Shown one piece after another: positions 35,941-44,660 of a DNA stretch of 64,000 nucleotides (position 1 is the first letter of the stretch; each line of letters begins with the position of its first letter). Position numbers and translations under genes: made by a program. Source of the stretch: Chitinophagales bacterium (GTDB lineage: Bacteria > Bacteroidota > Bacteroidia > Chitinophagales > Saprospiraceae); assembly GCA_013298845.1 (NCBI GenBank), contig JAAFJN010000006.1, positions 1 through 64,000 of the forward strand, written 5' to 3'. Below the pieces are notes generated by a model. It was not told the DNA's origin. It did not search any database and saw nothing but the letters and a program-made list of their open reading frames with translations.

Positions 35941-37275
35941 ATGCTCACCGCAATTTCGCCCATTGATGGCCGTTACGCCGACAAAACCGCGGGCCTCAGT
36001 GCCTATTTTTCAGAACATGCCCTGATTCGTTATCGTGTTTTTGTGGAAATTCAATATTTTATTGCGTTGTGCCAGATGGGACTACCCGAACTGAGTGCTT
36101 TTGATGACAATAAAATTGACGAACTCAACGGCATTTTTGAGCATTTTAGCATTGCCGATTCCGAGTACGTCAAAAACACCGAACGCACGACCAACCACGA
36201 TGTAAAAGCGGTGGAATATTTTCTTAAAGAGCGTTTTGATGGTTTGGAAATGGGTGATTTGCGCGAATTTGTGCACTTTGGTCTTACTTCCCAGGATATT
36301 AATAATACGGCCATTCCTTTGTTGTTTAAACACGCATTGGAACGGGAATACTATCCGGCGCTCCAAAAACTCACCGACGCGTTGGATGCGCTTTCGCTCG
36401 ATTGGGCGCGGATTCCCATGCTCGCCCGAACGCACGGTCAACCGGCTTCGCCCACGTTATTGGGCAAAGAAATTGCCGTATTCAGCGAACGCCTCAAAAT
36501 CCAACGCCGTTTGTTGGAAGCCATTCCGCACAAAGCCAAATTTGGGGGTGCTACGGGGAATTTTAACGCGCACTACGTCACTTACCCCGATTATGACTGG
36601 CAGGATTTTGCGCACAATTTTGTCAAAGAGTTTTTGGGTTTAGAGCGTTCGGCCCCCACTACCCAAATTGAACATTACGATTGTTTGGCCGCCCAATGCC
36701 ACGCATTAAGCCGGATTAATACCATTTTGATTGATTTTTGTCGTGATATTTGGACCTATGTTTCGATGGAATATTTCCGCCAAAAAACCGTAGCGGGCGA
36801 AATTGGCTCCTCCGCAATGCCCCATAAAGTTAACCCGATTGATTTTGAAAATGCCGAAGGTAACCTCGGTATTGCCAACGCCGTTTTTGGGCATTTGGCC
36901 GAAAAATTGCCCATTTCCCGCCTTCAACGCGACCTGACCGACTCAACGGTATTGCGCAACCTTGGGGTGCCCATGGCGCACACCATCATCTCTTTCCAAT
37001 CCATCCAAAAAGGCATCGGGAAATTATTGCTGAACGAAGGCAAATTGTACGAAGACCTCGAAGATAATTGGATGGTCGTGGCCGAAGGTATTCAGGTCAT
37101 TCTTCGCCGCGAAGGGTACCCCAAACCCTACGAGGCGCTCAAAGAACTCACGCGGGGCCGCACGGGCATTACCCAGGAAATTTTGCACCATTTTATTGAT
37201 GGCCTTTACGTGAGTGAAAAGGTAAAGGAAGAATTGAAACGCATTACGCCGCACAACTACACCGGTAGTTTGTAA
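35941..37275 (+). CDS. purB: Adenylosuccinate lyase
   Basis: 444 aa from ATG 35941; a TTG at 35893 lies within the promoter box. It catalyses two fumarate-releasing steps of purine synthesis (SAICAR to AICAR and adenylosuccinate to AMP). The fumarase-superfamily signature GSSAMPHKVNPIDFENAEGN is intact, with TERTTNHDVKAVEYF and GATGNFNAHYVTYP segments. ISPIDGRYADKT at the N-terminus is typical of the E. coli-type PurB. Converges on the lipoprotein genes with only 5 bp between stops. Confidence 0.96.
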   Translation: MLTAISPIDGRYADKTAGLSAYFSEHALIRYRVFVEIQYFIALCQMGLPELSAFDDNKIDELNGIFEHFSIADSEYVKNTERTTNHDVKAVEYFLKERFDGLEMGDLREFVHFGLTSQDINNTAIPLLFKHALEREYYPALQKLTDALDALSLDWARIPMLARTHGQPASPTLLGKEIAVFSERLKIQRRLLEAIPHKAKFGGATGNFNAHYVTYPDYDWQDFAHNFVKEFLGLERSAPTTQIEHYDCLAAQCHALSRINTILIDFCRDIWTYVSMEYFRQKTVAGEIGSSAMPHKVNPIDFENAEGNLGIANAVFGHLAEKLPISRLQRDLTDSTVLRNLGVPMAHTIISFQSIQKGIGKLLLNEGKLYEDLEDNWMVVAEGIQVILRREGYPKPYEALKELTRGRTGITQEILHHFIDGLYVSEKVKEELKRITPHNYTGSL

Positions 37276-37280
37276 ACGGC

Positions 37281-38240
37281 CTATTCTTCAAAAACAAAAA
37301 TGCTGCCCTCCGTTCCGCATACCCAGCCCCGGCCGTTGCGGACAAATACCTCCGCGAAATCCACGTTGGTGGGTGCCTCTTTTATTTCCGACCAATGCGC
37401 GCCGCCGTCGGTGGTGCGCCACAACAAACCATTGGCTCCGGCCACCCATCCCTTTTCCGGCGTTTCGAACCAAATGGCGTTGAACCGCCGCAAACGGGGC
37501 CGAATACTCCCCCCTTTCCGAATAACCCGCCATTCTTTGCCGCCATCGGTGGTTTTTAAAATGGTACCGCTGTGCCCGCAGATATAACCCGTTTGCGCAT
37601 CGGGGAAATGGACGTCGCTGAAAAAATCGTCGGAAACCCGCGCGCGCTCCCAAGAGTAACCGCCATCATCGGAGCGGATCACCCAACCCAAGCCGCAGGC
37701 GTGCCAGTGCTGCGCATCGGTGGCCCACACCGACTGTAACTGGTTGGGAAATTCGAGAATGGTATCCTGCTGCCAGAAAAATTCGGGGCCAAGTACCCGC
37801 ACCTGTCCTTCCCCAAAACTTTCGCCGCTCACAATCAGCCCCTTATCCGCGCCCGTCATAAAGCAGGAATGGTGCCAGCGGTAATCTTCGCGGTATTTAA
37901 TCCAGCCTACGCCCGGCGGCCGCTCCCAACAAATGCCGCTTTGGCCCACGGCGTACACGTGTCCGGCGGAATCGGCCATGACGCATTCCATTTTATGGCG
38001 CACCACCGTGTCTTGTTGCCATTGAAAACCGCCGTCGCGGGTGGAATACAAGTACCCCACTTCCCACGAAAGCCCGCCGGTGGCGTATCCCGTGGAATCG
38101 TCGAGCATCCAAAGGCTGGTGATTTCGGCGGCGTTGGGTACTTGGGCTTTTTGCCAAAGGTTAAGTTCGACCTGGGGTTTGGTACAAGCCCACCCGGCGC
38201 AAACCACCATCAAAAGCCCCCAACGGTTAACGTTTTTCAT
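37281..38240 (-). CDS. BNR/YCF48-like beta-propeller lipoprotein
   Basis: 319 aa from ATG 38240, giving a lipoprotein signal with Cys in GWACTKP; an ATG at 38255 adds five residues and removes nothing. The body consists of ~45-residue propeller blades with the Asp-box-like patterns STRDGGFQW, RSDDGGYSWERA, KTTDGGKEWRVI and RTTDGGAHWSEI, each preceded by GYATGG, GYICGH or GWVAGA. It resembles YCF48/photosystem assembly-factor-like proteins, a fold used for many roles; none can be assigned. It overlaps the end of the preceding lipoprotein gene by 14 bp. Confidence 0.82.
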   Translation of the reverse strand: MKNVNRWGLLMVVCAGWACTKPQVELNLWQKAQVPNAAEITSLWMLDDSTGYATGGLSWEVGYLYSTRDGGFQWQQDTVVRHKMECVMADSAGHVYAVGQSGICWERPPGVGWIKYREDYRWHHSCFMTGADKGLIVSGESFGEGQVRVLGPEFFWQQDTILEFPNQLQSVWATDAQHWHACGLGWVIRSDDGGYSWERARVSDDFFSDVHFPDAQTGYICGHSGTILKTTDGGKEWRVIRKGGSIRPRLRRFNAIWFETPEKGWVAGANGLLWRTTDGGAHWSEIKEAPTNVDFAEVFVRNGRGWVCGTEGSIFVFEE

Positions 38241-39003
38241 AAGCGAGTACGTCAATTTTGCTCCACCGGGCTGTGCGCAGCGACGATGGCAGGTTTTTTA
38301 CGTAAATATTGGCCCCAAACTGCCGTTTTTCGTTGGGTTTCATGGGGCCGTAAGCGTTGGCGCGTACGGTATTGGTATCCGTTTGCAGCGACATGGCCTG
38401 CACCCAGCGGAGGCGTTGGTCGGGGCCGTACAACAAAATGCTGAGTTCGGGCAGGGCCGGTAGCGGCAACGGGTTCACAATGGTACCATACACCGACGTG
38501 TACGGCCCGGAATCGCCGGTGTGCAAACTATCGCCGCCGTGGGTGTAGTGACTCATCAGAATGGCCCCCGGTGCTACTTCCACGCAATGTGCACTGTGCA
38601 GCAGCACCGAATCGGGTGCTGCACCCAATTCCGATATTTTCCACCAGGTCATAAAAGCCGTTTGTCCGTGCGGCGGCAGCGCTCCGGCGTGGGTTTTTAC
38701 CACAATACACGAATCGCCCCCGGTTTCGATGAGGCGGTTTTTGCCGTCGAGCAGGGCCAGTTTTAGCCAAAAAGTCCCCCACAACGGCTCGTGGCTGTGC
38801 AGGAGACCGACGGTGTAAAATGTATCGCCTTCGGTCCAGCAGTTGACCTCCGACAAGTGCACGCGGGCGGCGAGGGCACTATCGGGCAAAGGCACCGTTG
38901 GCGGAGCGGCGGCAGTACCCTTGGCGGAGCGTTGACAGGCAGACCAGCCGCCAAAGAGGGCAAAAAGGCAAAAAAGGGCAAAAATGAACGAGAATTTTTT
39001 CAT
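38227..39003 (-). CDS. Lipoprotein of unknown function
   Basis: 258 aa. Signal peptide with lipobox WSAC (Cys at residue 23). No family recognised. The body looks beta-rich with an HSHEPLWGTFWLKLALLDGKN segment that resembles an Ig-like or FixG-type strand pattern, and a C-terminal KNLPSSLRTARWSKIDVLAYEKR. It is transcribed with the propeller lipoprotein, whose start overlaps its stop, so the two may form one surface complex. Confidence 0.7.
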   Translation of the reverse strand: MKKFSFIFALFCLFALFGGWSACQRSAKGTAAAPPTVPLPDSALAARVHLSEVNCWTEGDTFYTVGLLHSHEPLWGTFWLKLALLDGKNRLIETGGDSCIVVKTHAGALPPHGQTAFMTWWKISELGAAPDSVLLHSAHCVEVAPGAILMSHYTHGGDSLHTGDSGPYTSVYGTIVNPLPLPALPELSILLYGPDQRLRWVQAMSLQTDTNTVRANAYGPMKPNEKRQFGANIYVKNLPSSLRTARWSKIDVLAYEKR

Positions 39004-39089
39004 GTTGGGAGCGCGGAGCGTAGTTTGGAGATTTTTTTAACGGGCAAAAAAATCCCCAATCGGCTCGTAAAAGTGGGCAAATGTCGCAA

Positions 39090-39097
39090 TACCTTTG
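39090..39097 (+). promoter_or_regulatory. TAnnTTTG box upstream of the amino acid permease
   Basis: TACCTTTG lies 124 nt before the ATG at 39222. The long leader shows no recognisable riboswitch. Confidence 0.45.
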
Positions 39098-39221
39098 ATA
39101 AATGCGGGATGATATTCCGGCTAATTTGTACAGGATAAGAAAAAAGCGTTCTATCTTGGCCGCTGATTTTACTTCATCATAACAAAAACGTATTGATTCA
39201 CCACTACATTCTTTAATTATC

Positions 39222-40793
39222 ATGTCTAATATTTGGGTAAAAAAACCGCTGTCACAACTGCTCGAAAGTGCATCCGACTCGGGTAAGGGCCTTAAAAGAA
39301 CACTGGGTGCCATGAATTTGGTGGCACTGGGAATCGGCGCAATTATTGGTGCCGGCCTGTTTGTGCGTACCGCATCGGCTGCGGCGGATGCTGCCGGGCC
39401 AGCGGTTACGTTGTCGTTTATTTTTGCGGCCATTGGCTGCGCTTTTGCCGGTCTGTGTTATGCGGAGTTTGCGGCTATGATTCCAATTGCTGGTAGCGCA
39501 TACACGTACGCCTACGCTACAATGGGTGAAGTCTTGGCCTGGATTATTGGTTGGGCATTAATCATGGAATACGCTTTGGGTGCCGCTACGGTGTCTATTG
39601 CCTGGAGCGAATATTTGAATAATTTGTTGGGGGGGGCTATCCCGTATGAATATTGTCACTCTCCTTTAGAACACGTTAACCGCGTTTTGGGTAGTGCCGT
39701 GAGCCAATTCCCAGCCGACCTGTTGAAAAACGCCAAAGACGGTGTTTTGCTTCTGAGCGACGCGCAATTGGCCGAATTGCCGGCTAACCTGCAAGCCTTG
39801 GTGCAAACTACATCCGGCATGATCAATGCTCCGGCCTTGATTATCCTGTTAGCACTTACCCTGCTTTTGATTAAGGGAACGCAGGAATCAGCCATTGTTA
39901 ACGCGGTTATTGTATTTATTAAAGTTGCGATTGTACTCATCTTTATTGCGGTGGGTTGGGGTTATATCAATCCGGCCAACCACGAACCCTACCTGATTCC
40001 GGCTGGAACTCCCGGCCACGAAGGTTTCTTTAAACACGGTTGGGGTGGCGTTATTGGCGGTGCCGGTATCGTATTTTTTGCCTTTATCGGTTTTGATGCC
40101 GTATCAACGGCCGCACAGGAAGCCAAAAATCCGCGCCGCGACATGCCCATCGGTATCCTTGGTTCGTTGGTGGTGTGTACCATTTTGTACATTCTTTTCT
40201 CCCACGTTTTAACGGGCGTAGCCAACTGGCAGGAGTTTAAATTGGCCGGTAAAGAAGCATCCGTTGCTTACGCCATTGAAAAATACATGTTGGGTTACGA
40301 ATGGTTGGCTACGGCAGTAACAGTAGCCATTCTCGCCGGTTTCTCTTCCGTTATTTTGGTGATGTTAATGGGCCAGTCGCGCGTGTTTTACTCCATGTCG
40401 AACGATGGTTTGTTGCCTAAAGCCTTCTCCGACCTGCACCCTAAGTTCCGTACGCCGTACAAATCCAACTGGATTTTGTTTGTGTTTGTGGGCCTGTTTG
40501 CGGCCTTTATCCCCGGTGATATGGCGGGTGACCTTACTTCTTTTGGCACTTTGCTCGCATTTGTACTGGTAAGTCTTGGTGTTTGGATGATGCGCCGCAA
40601 TGAACCTAATGCCGACCGCCCCTTCAAAACACCTTTGGTACCGATAGTGCCCATTTTGGGCGCGATAATTTGTACACTGATGATTGTCGGATTGGATAAA
40701 GCCACCCTTTTATCGGCTTTGGGCTGGATGGCCTTGGGTCTTTTGGTGTATTTCGGTTACAGCCGTCACCATTCCCGTTTGAAAAATAGTTAA
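39222..40793 (+). CDS. APC-family amino acid permease (cationic amino acid type)
   Basis: 523 aa, about 12-14 membrane helices. The first helix has the substrate-binding GIGAIIGAGLFV (broken helix), and FIAFIGFDAVSTAAQEAKNPRRDMPIGI is the conserved helix 6-7 block of CAT-type transporters. A ~50-residue loop after helix 4 (residues ~140-195) is longer than usual. It would import an amino acid with a proton; the specificity is not predictable. A strong terminator follows. Confidence 0.92.
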   Translation: MSNIWVKKPLSQLLESASDSGKGLKRTLGAMNLVALGIGAIIGAGLFVRTASAAADAAGPAVTLSFIFAAIGCAFAGLCYAEFAAMIPIAGSAYTYAYATMGEVLAWIIGWALIMEYALGAATVSIAWSEYLNNLLGGAIPYEYCHSPLEHVNRVLGSAVSQFPADLLKNAKDGVLLLSDAQLAELPANLQALVQTTSGMINAPALIILLALTLLLIKGTQESAIVNAVIVFIKVAIVLIFIAVGWGYINPANHEPYLIPAGTPGHEGFFKHGWGGVIGGAGIVFFAFIGFDAVSTAAQEAKNPRRDMPIGILGSLVVCTILYILFSHVLTGVANWQEFKLAGKEASVAYAIEKYMLGYEWLATAVTVAILAGFSSVILVMLMGQSRVFYSMSNDGLLPKAFSDLHPKFRTPYKSNWILFVFVGLFAAFIPGDMAGDLTSFGTLLAFVLVSLGVWMMRRNEPNADRPFKTPLVPIVPILGAIICTLMIVGLDKATLLSALGWMALGLLVYFGYSRHHSRLKNS

Positions 40794-40813
40794 TTTTTTA
40801 ATAACGATGCTTA

Positions 40814-40857
40814 AAAAAAAGCGGTTGTGTGCATTTCTGTACGCAACCGCTTTTTTT
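40814..40857 (+). terminator. Strong Rho-independent terminator
   Basis: AAAAAAAGCGGTTG pairs with CAACCGCTTTTTTT around a 16-nt loop, 20 bp after the permease stop. It is symmetric enough to work in both directions. Confidence 0.92.
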
Positions 40858-40942
40858 GTTGTTTACAAGGAAATAAAAACAACCCAAAAATTTAAAAAAA
40901 TACCTCTTTTCAAGAAGCGAAGCAACTGCTGGTGCGTCGTTC

Positions 40943-41860
40943 TCAATGAAATGACGCTCTAAATTCCAAAGGCGTCAAATTTGTTTTGCTCTTAAATAAT
41001 TTACTGAATGATTGTGGATGTTCGAAGCCTAATTGATACGCAATTTCACTTATGGATAAATTGCTTGTTGTCAACGTTTCTTTTGCCTTTTCTATTAATT
41101 TATTATGGATGTGTTGTTGTGTGCTTTGTCCGGTAAGCGTTCTTAACATATCGCTTAGATAATTAGGCGAAACGCTCATTTTTTCGGCAAAATATTGAAC
41201 TGTTGGGAGTCCTAATTCGACAAGTTTATCGTTTTTAAAATAAGAATCAAGCAATTCTTCCATTTTACTCAGCAAATCATTTCCTTCTTTTTTTCGGGTT
41301 AGAAACTGTCGGTTGTAAAATCGGTTACTATAGTTCAATAGTAATTCAAGATGCGAAATCATTACATCCTGGCTAAATTGGTCGATTGATGTCAGGTATT
41401 CTTGCTCTATGTTCTTAAATATATTTTTAAGCATTTTTTCTTCTTTTTCAGAAAGATGCAATGCTTCATTTACGGCGTAAGAAAAAAAACCGTAGTTTTT
41501 TATGGCTTTGCCTAATGGGTAATTCAAAATAAAATCGGCGTGAAAAACCAACCAATACCCTGATACTTTGTAGTTCTCGCTGCTATCTACCGATAATATT
41601 TGTTTGGGTGCTGTCATGGCCAATACACCCTCATCAAAATCATAATAATTTTGACCGTATTTTAATTTACCACTTACACCCTTTTTAAGGGAAATGCCAT
41701 AAAAATGGAGCAGAAAATGCACTTCGTCCGAACGTTTAGAAGATTGTACTTCGTCCATATTAATCAGGCTGATTAAAGGATGAAGCGGTTTGGGTAATCC
41801 CAGTAAACGGTGCAGTTCTGAAATAGAGTTAATTGCAATATGATTTATGTTTTTTGCCAT
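40943..41860 (-). CDS. AraC-family transcription regulator
   Basis: 305 aa. The N-terminal ~150 residues form a cupin-like ligand domain; the C-terminal ~100 carry the double helix-turn-helix (LSISEIAYQLGFEHPQSFSKLFKSKTNLTPLEFR). It is a typical activator or repressor of an adjacent small operon, here most likely the DoxX-SDR pair upstream on the same strand. The gene is clearly more AT-rich than its flanks, as are the next two, suggesting the three arrived together. Confidence 0.92.
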   Translation of the reverse strand: MAKNINHIAINSISELHRLLGLPKPLHPLISLINMDEVQSSKRSDEVHFLLHFYGISLKKGVSGKLKYGQNYYDFDEGVLAMTAPKQILSVDSSENYKVSGYWLVFHADFILNYPLGKAIKNYGFFSYAVNEALHLSEKEEKMLKNIFKNIEQEYLTSIDQFSQDVMISHLELLLNYSNRFYNRQFLTRKKEGNDLLSKMEELLDSYFKNDKLVELGLPTVQYFAEKMSVSPNYLSDMLRTLTGQSTQQHIHNKLIEKAKETLTTSNLSISEIAYQLGFEHPQSFSKLFKSKTNLTPLEFRASFH

Positions 41861-41939
41861 TTGTCAAATTGAATAAAAAACCAACAATGCCGGTTCAGGA
41901 ACCAGCATTGTTGATTTTTGTATTTTTATTGTTTAAGGA

Positions 41940-42308
41940 CTATTTTTTCACAAACATCCAAGCCCAAACAATAAAGAGAACTTGAATGGGTAGCCTAATG
42001 ATGCTTGCTATAAATTTTTCATTGCCCGTTGTATAATACCCAATGCTTTCAGGAATATGAATGACAAAGGAAAATACTACCAACATAACTACAATCAATT
42101 TTGCCGCAGTTGCTCTGGTTTTTACAGGTATTAACAATGCCGCTAAAATAATTTCGGCAATGCCACTCAGAATAATTAAGACCTTTTGTGCTGGCAACCA
42201 AGTCGGCATCATGGTCAAATATTCTTCTGTTTGAATCAAGTGCATTGACCCCATAAAAAGATAAAATACAACGAGCAGATAGAGTGATATAATTTTTGTT
42301 GTTTTCAT
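41940..42308 (-). CDS. DoxX-like membrane protein
   Basis: 122 aa with four hydrophobic helices (~5-25, ~45-63, ~72-90, ~100-120). The pattern GSMHLIQTEEY, ILSGIAEIILAALLIP and the C-terminal VLFIVWAWMF fit the DoxX/DoxD-like family, which lies in the inner membrane and has no settled function. It follows the SDR gene after 8 bp and shares its AT-rich composition. Confidence 0.8.
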   Translation of the reverse strand: MKTTKIISLYLLVVFYLFMGSMHLIQTEEYLTMMPTWLPAQKVLIILSGIAEIILAALLIPVKTRATAAKLIVVMLVVFSFVIHIPESIGYYTTGNEKFIASIIRLPIQVLFIVWAWMFVKK

Positions 42309-42316
42309 ACCTGTTA

Positions 42317-43132
42317 TTATTGTGCGCTTTCTGATACTTCACGCCATTCCTTCCAGGTTTCAATACGTTTGGTGTAAGTAGGCTCTACCATCATCAGTGG
42401 AAATTTACCCAAAAACAGTCTTAATGGTGGGTTTTCGCTATCTACTACTTTTAAAATGGCATCGGCTGTCGCATGAGGGTTGCCAAATGCCATATTGCTG
42501 CTATTGGCGCTCATTGCATCTCTCAATCCGTTGTAGGCATCAATGGGGGTGCTATGGGTGGCAGACGTGGTTGCCCAATCGGTGGCATAAGCAGCCGGTT
42601 CGATCAAAGTTGTTTTGATCCCAAATTGCGATACTTCTTGTGAGAGTGATTCACAAATCCCCTCCATTGCCCATTTTGATGCGTGATAAATACTCAGACT
42701 TGGAAATGCCATTACTCCGCCGATACTTGATACCTGCAAAATATGCCCCCCGTTTTGTTTTCTTATGTAGGGCAAAACGGATTGAATCATCCATAGAGCA
42801 CCAAACACATTTGTCTCTATTTGCCTTCTGGCTTCCGTTTCAGAAATTTCTTCTACAAAACCAAAATGCCCGAATCCTGCATTGTTGGCCAACACATCAA
42901 TTTTTCCAAATGTTGCAATTGCCTTTTCAACAGCCGCAAAACAAGCATTGCGGTCATTCACATCAAGTGAAAGAGGAAGCACATTTTCACCGTATAAATT
43001 AACCAATTCGGATAAGGAATCGGTATTTCTTGCCGTAGCCACAACTTTGTCGCCACGTTTTAATGCTGCTTCTGCCCAAACTCTGCCAAAACCTTTAGAA
43101 GTGCCCGTAATCAACCAAACTTTTGTTGCCAT
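42317..43132 (-). CDS. Short-chain dehydrogenase/reductase (SDR)
   Basis: 271 aa. Classical SDR motifs: TGTSKGFG (cofactor glycines), NNAG, the catalytic Ser in QVSSIGG and YHASK. Arg/Lys near the first strand (TARNTD) favours NADP(H). The substrate is unknown. First gene of the AT-rich SDR-DoxX-AraC run, so the three probably form a regulated unit. Confidence 0.92.
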   Translation of the reverse strand: MATKVWLITGTSKGFGRVWAEAALKRGDKVVATARNTDSLSELVNLYGENVLPLSLDVNDRNACFAAVEKAIATFGKIDVLANNAGFGHFGFVEEISETEARRQIETNVFGALWMIQSVLPYIRKQNGGHILQVSSIGGVMAFPSLSIYHASKWAMEGICESLSQEVSQFGIKTTLIEPAAYATDWATTSATHSTPIDAYNGLRDAMSANSSNMAFGNPHATADAILKVVDSENPPLRLFLGKFPLMMVEPTYTKRIETWKEWREVSESAQ

Positions 43133-43442
43133 AATTGTATGTTTTAATTGTTAATGATGGCACAAAGGTCAGGCGATGATTATTGGTCTATGTAGTCAAA
43201 TCTCTGATTGTTGTATCCAAATCAAGAATGGGGCAAATTTCTTGGCCGGTTTTCAAAATATTGATGCTTTGTAGATGCATTCCAAAGGTAAAATATTGTG
43301 CTTCCTGAATTTACGACGCTTAGGCGCAATTTTCGGGAAGCGGCGGCAAGTGCACGTCCGTTTTGGGGGAATTGCATTACTGCTCGGTACAGAGATGCTT
43401 TTTTAAGCCGGTACACCCAAACAGCCGCCGTTTTAGTCCATT
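43133..43442. other. Intergenic region without a recognised gene
   Basis: The part nearest the SDR gene is AT-rich and could hold its promoter (CAAAGGTC, a near-consensus -7 box on the minus strand at 43163-43170). The rest is GC-rich and shows short opposing open frames without a recognisable domain. It may contain a decayed gene. Confidence 0.4.
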
Positions 43443-43814
43443 TTACTGCGCCGCAATACAATCAATTTCCACCAAACAGCCATAATTCAACGCGTTGCAG
43501 GGTACCACGATTCTTGCGGGTTTGTGGTCGCCCATAATCCGCGCATATTCGGCGTTGATGCGGGGCCAGAGTGCAATATCGCTGACAAATACGTTGACTT
43601 TGAGGATTTTGGAAAGGTCGCTTCCGGCGGCTTGCAAAATCATTTGGATATTGTGCAAACACAGGGACGTTTGTTCTTCGATGGTACCGGCCTGTACCTG
43701 CCCGTCCTGAGCAATGGGCAATTGGCCCGCCACGTAAACAATGCCGTTGTGGACAACGCCGGGCGAATAGTGGCCACGCGGGGTGGCAACGGTTGAGGGT
43801 GTAATGTATTCCAT
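43443..43814 (-). CDS. RidA/YjgF-family enamine/imine deaminase
   Basis: 123 aa from ATG 43814; an ATG at 43832 lies upstream of the promoter box. Family markers are GHYSPGVVHNGIVYVAGQLPI, EEQTSLCLHNIQMILQAAGS and the end RIVVPCNALNYGCLVEIDCIA. RidA proteins hydrolyse reactive 2-aminoacrylate-type intermediates released by PLP dehydratases. Here the usual active-site Arg-containing RxxxxV..LP-G-x-V-E-I region reads ARIVVPCNALNYGCLVEI. The last residues form the trimer interface. It is a single gene with a box 4 nt from the start. Confidence 0.88.
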   Translation of the reverse strand: MEYITPSTVATPRGHYSPGVVHNGIVYVAGQLPIAQDGQVQAGTIEEQTSLCLHNIQMILQAAGSDLSKILKVNVFVSDIALWPRINAEYARIMGDHKPARIVVPCNALNYGCLVEIDCIAAQ

Positions 43815-43818
43815 AAAA

Positions 43819-43826
43819 CAAAGGTA
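43819..43826 (-). promoter_or_regulatory. TAnnTTTG box directly before ridA
   Basis: CAAAGGTA on the plus strand reads TACCTTTG on the minus strand, ending 4 nt before the ATG. This predicts a leaderless mRNA. Confidence 0.6.
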
Positions 43827-43870
43827 ATGCACCGCGTTTCAGGTATAACCCCCGGGGCCAAAATAAAAAT

Positions 43871-43900
43871 GCCGCCTGATGGTTGAACATCAGACGGCAC
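43871..43900 (-). terminator. Terminator of the tRNA transcript
   Basis: 12-bp stem TGCCGCCTGATG/CATCAGACGGCA (one mismatch) and, on the minus strand, TTTTTATTTT after it. It lies 15 bp downstream of the tRNA 3' end. Confidence 0.8.
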
Positions 43901-43914
43901 CAGGTTCTTTTTGT

Positions 43915-43988
43915 AGCGCGAGGGAGGCTTGAACTCCCGACCTTGCGATTATGAATCGCACGCTCTAACCAACTGAGCTATCGCGCCT
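43915..43988 (-). tRNA. tRNA with anticodon CAT (elongator Met or Ile2)
   Basis: Cloverleaf on the minus strand: acceptor GGCGCGA/TCGCGCT with a terminal G-U pair, D arm GCTC/GAGC, anticodon arm TGCGA-TTCATAA-TCGCA (CAT at 43954-43952), T arm GGGAG-TTCAAGC-CTCCC, discriminator A. CCA is not encoded. It is not the initiator tRNA, since there is no GGG/CCC anticodon stem and no 1-72 mismatch of the C-A type. The GCGATTCATAATCGC arm resembles tRNA-Ile2, whose C34 becomes lysidine, but Met cannot be excluded. Confidence 0.93.
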
Positions 43989-44065
43989 CATTAAAAAAGC
44001 GGGGCAAAGATACTACGCTAAAAATCAAACCACCAAATATTTTTCGGATTTTGTTGCGGTTTTTC

Positions 44066-44073
44066 TACTTTTG
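44066..44073 (+). promoter_or_regulatory. TAnnTTTG box directly before pth
   Basis: TACTTTTG ends 4 nt before the ATG at 44078. It argues for the start at 44078 rather than 44051 and for a leaderless mRNA. Confidence 0.6.
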
Positions 44074-44077
44074 CCGC

Positions 44078-44638
44078 ATGAAATACTTAATTACCGGTTT
44101 GGGAAACATGGGGTACGAATACGATGATACCCGCCATAACATCGGATTTGAAGTCGTTGACCAAATTTGTACGGCCCTCGGCGGTACCTGGCGGCAAGAT
44201 ACCCACGGCGATTTGGCCGAAGTAAAACACAAAGGCCGCACCCTGATTTTGCTTAAACCCAATACCTACATGAACCTCAGCGGGAAGGCGGTGCGGTATT
44301 GGTTGCAAAAAGAAAAGATCCCCAACGAAAACCTGATGGTCATTTGCGACGACCTCAATTTGCCCTTTGGTAAAATAAGAATCCGCCCCAATGGCTCCGA
44401 CGGCGGCCACAATGGCCTCAAAAATATCCAGGAATTGCTGGCTTCCACGGCCTACCCGCGCATGCGCATGGGTATTGGCAGTGCTTTTTCCAAGGGCAAA
44501 CAAGTGAATTTTGTCCTCGGAAAATGGACCGAAGACGAACGGGCCGAATTGCCCAATATCCTCGAACGGGCCGACGAAGCCGTGCGGACTTTTGCCACCA
44601 TCGGGCTGGACCGCGCCATGAACTTTTTTAATAAATAA
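44078..44638 (+). CDS. pth: Peptidyl-tRNA hydrolase
   Basis: 186 aa from ATG 44078. It recycles peptidyl-tRNA released by stalled ribosomes. Conserved blocks: LITGLGNMGYEYDDTRHNIGFE (catalytic His), LLKPNTYMNLSG, VICDDLNLPFGKIRIRPNGSDGGHNGL and FVLGKW. It is complete and typical in length. A tRNA gene lies just upstream on the other strand. The sialate esterase gene follows after 22 bp. Confidence 0.97.
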   Translation: MKYLITGLGNMGYEYDDTRHNIGFEVVDQICTALGGTWRQDTHGDLAEVKHKGRTLILLKPNTYMNLSGKAVRYWLQKEKIPNENLMVICDDLNLPFGKIRIRPNGSDGGHNGLKNIQELLASTAYPRMRMGIGSAFSKGKQVNFVLGKWTEDERAELPNILERADEAVRTFATIGLDRAMNFFNK

Positions 44639-44660
44639 CCCACCCTTCCACTTTTCCCTT

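Noticed and set aside
39030-39221. Riboswitch in the long leader of the amino acid permease
   Set aside because: No lysine, glycine or T-box-like conserved elements or anti-terminator hairpins are visible.
43222-43461. Minus-strand 79-aa open frame between SDR and ridA
   Set aside because: It overlaps the end of ridA, has no recognisable domain and no promoter or start context.
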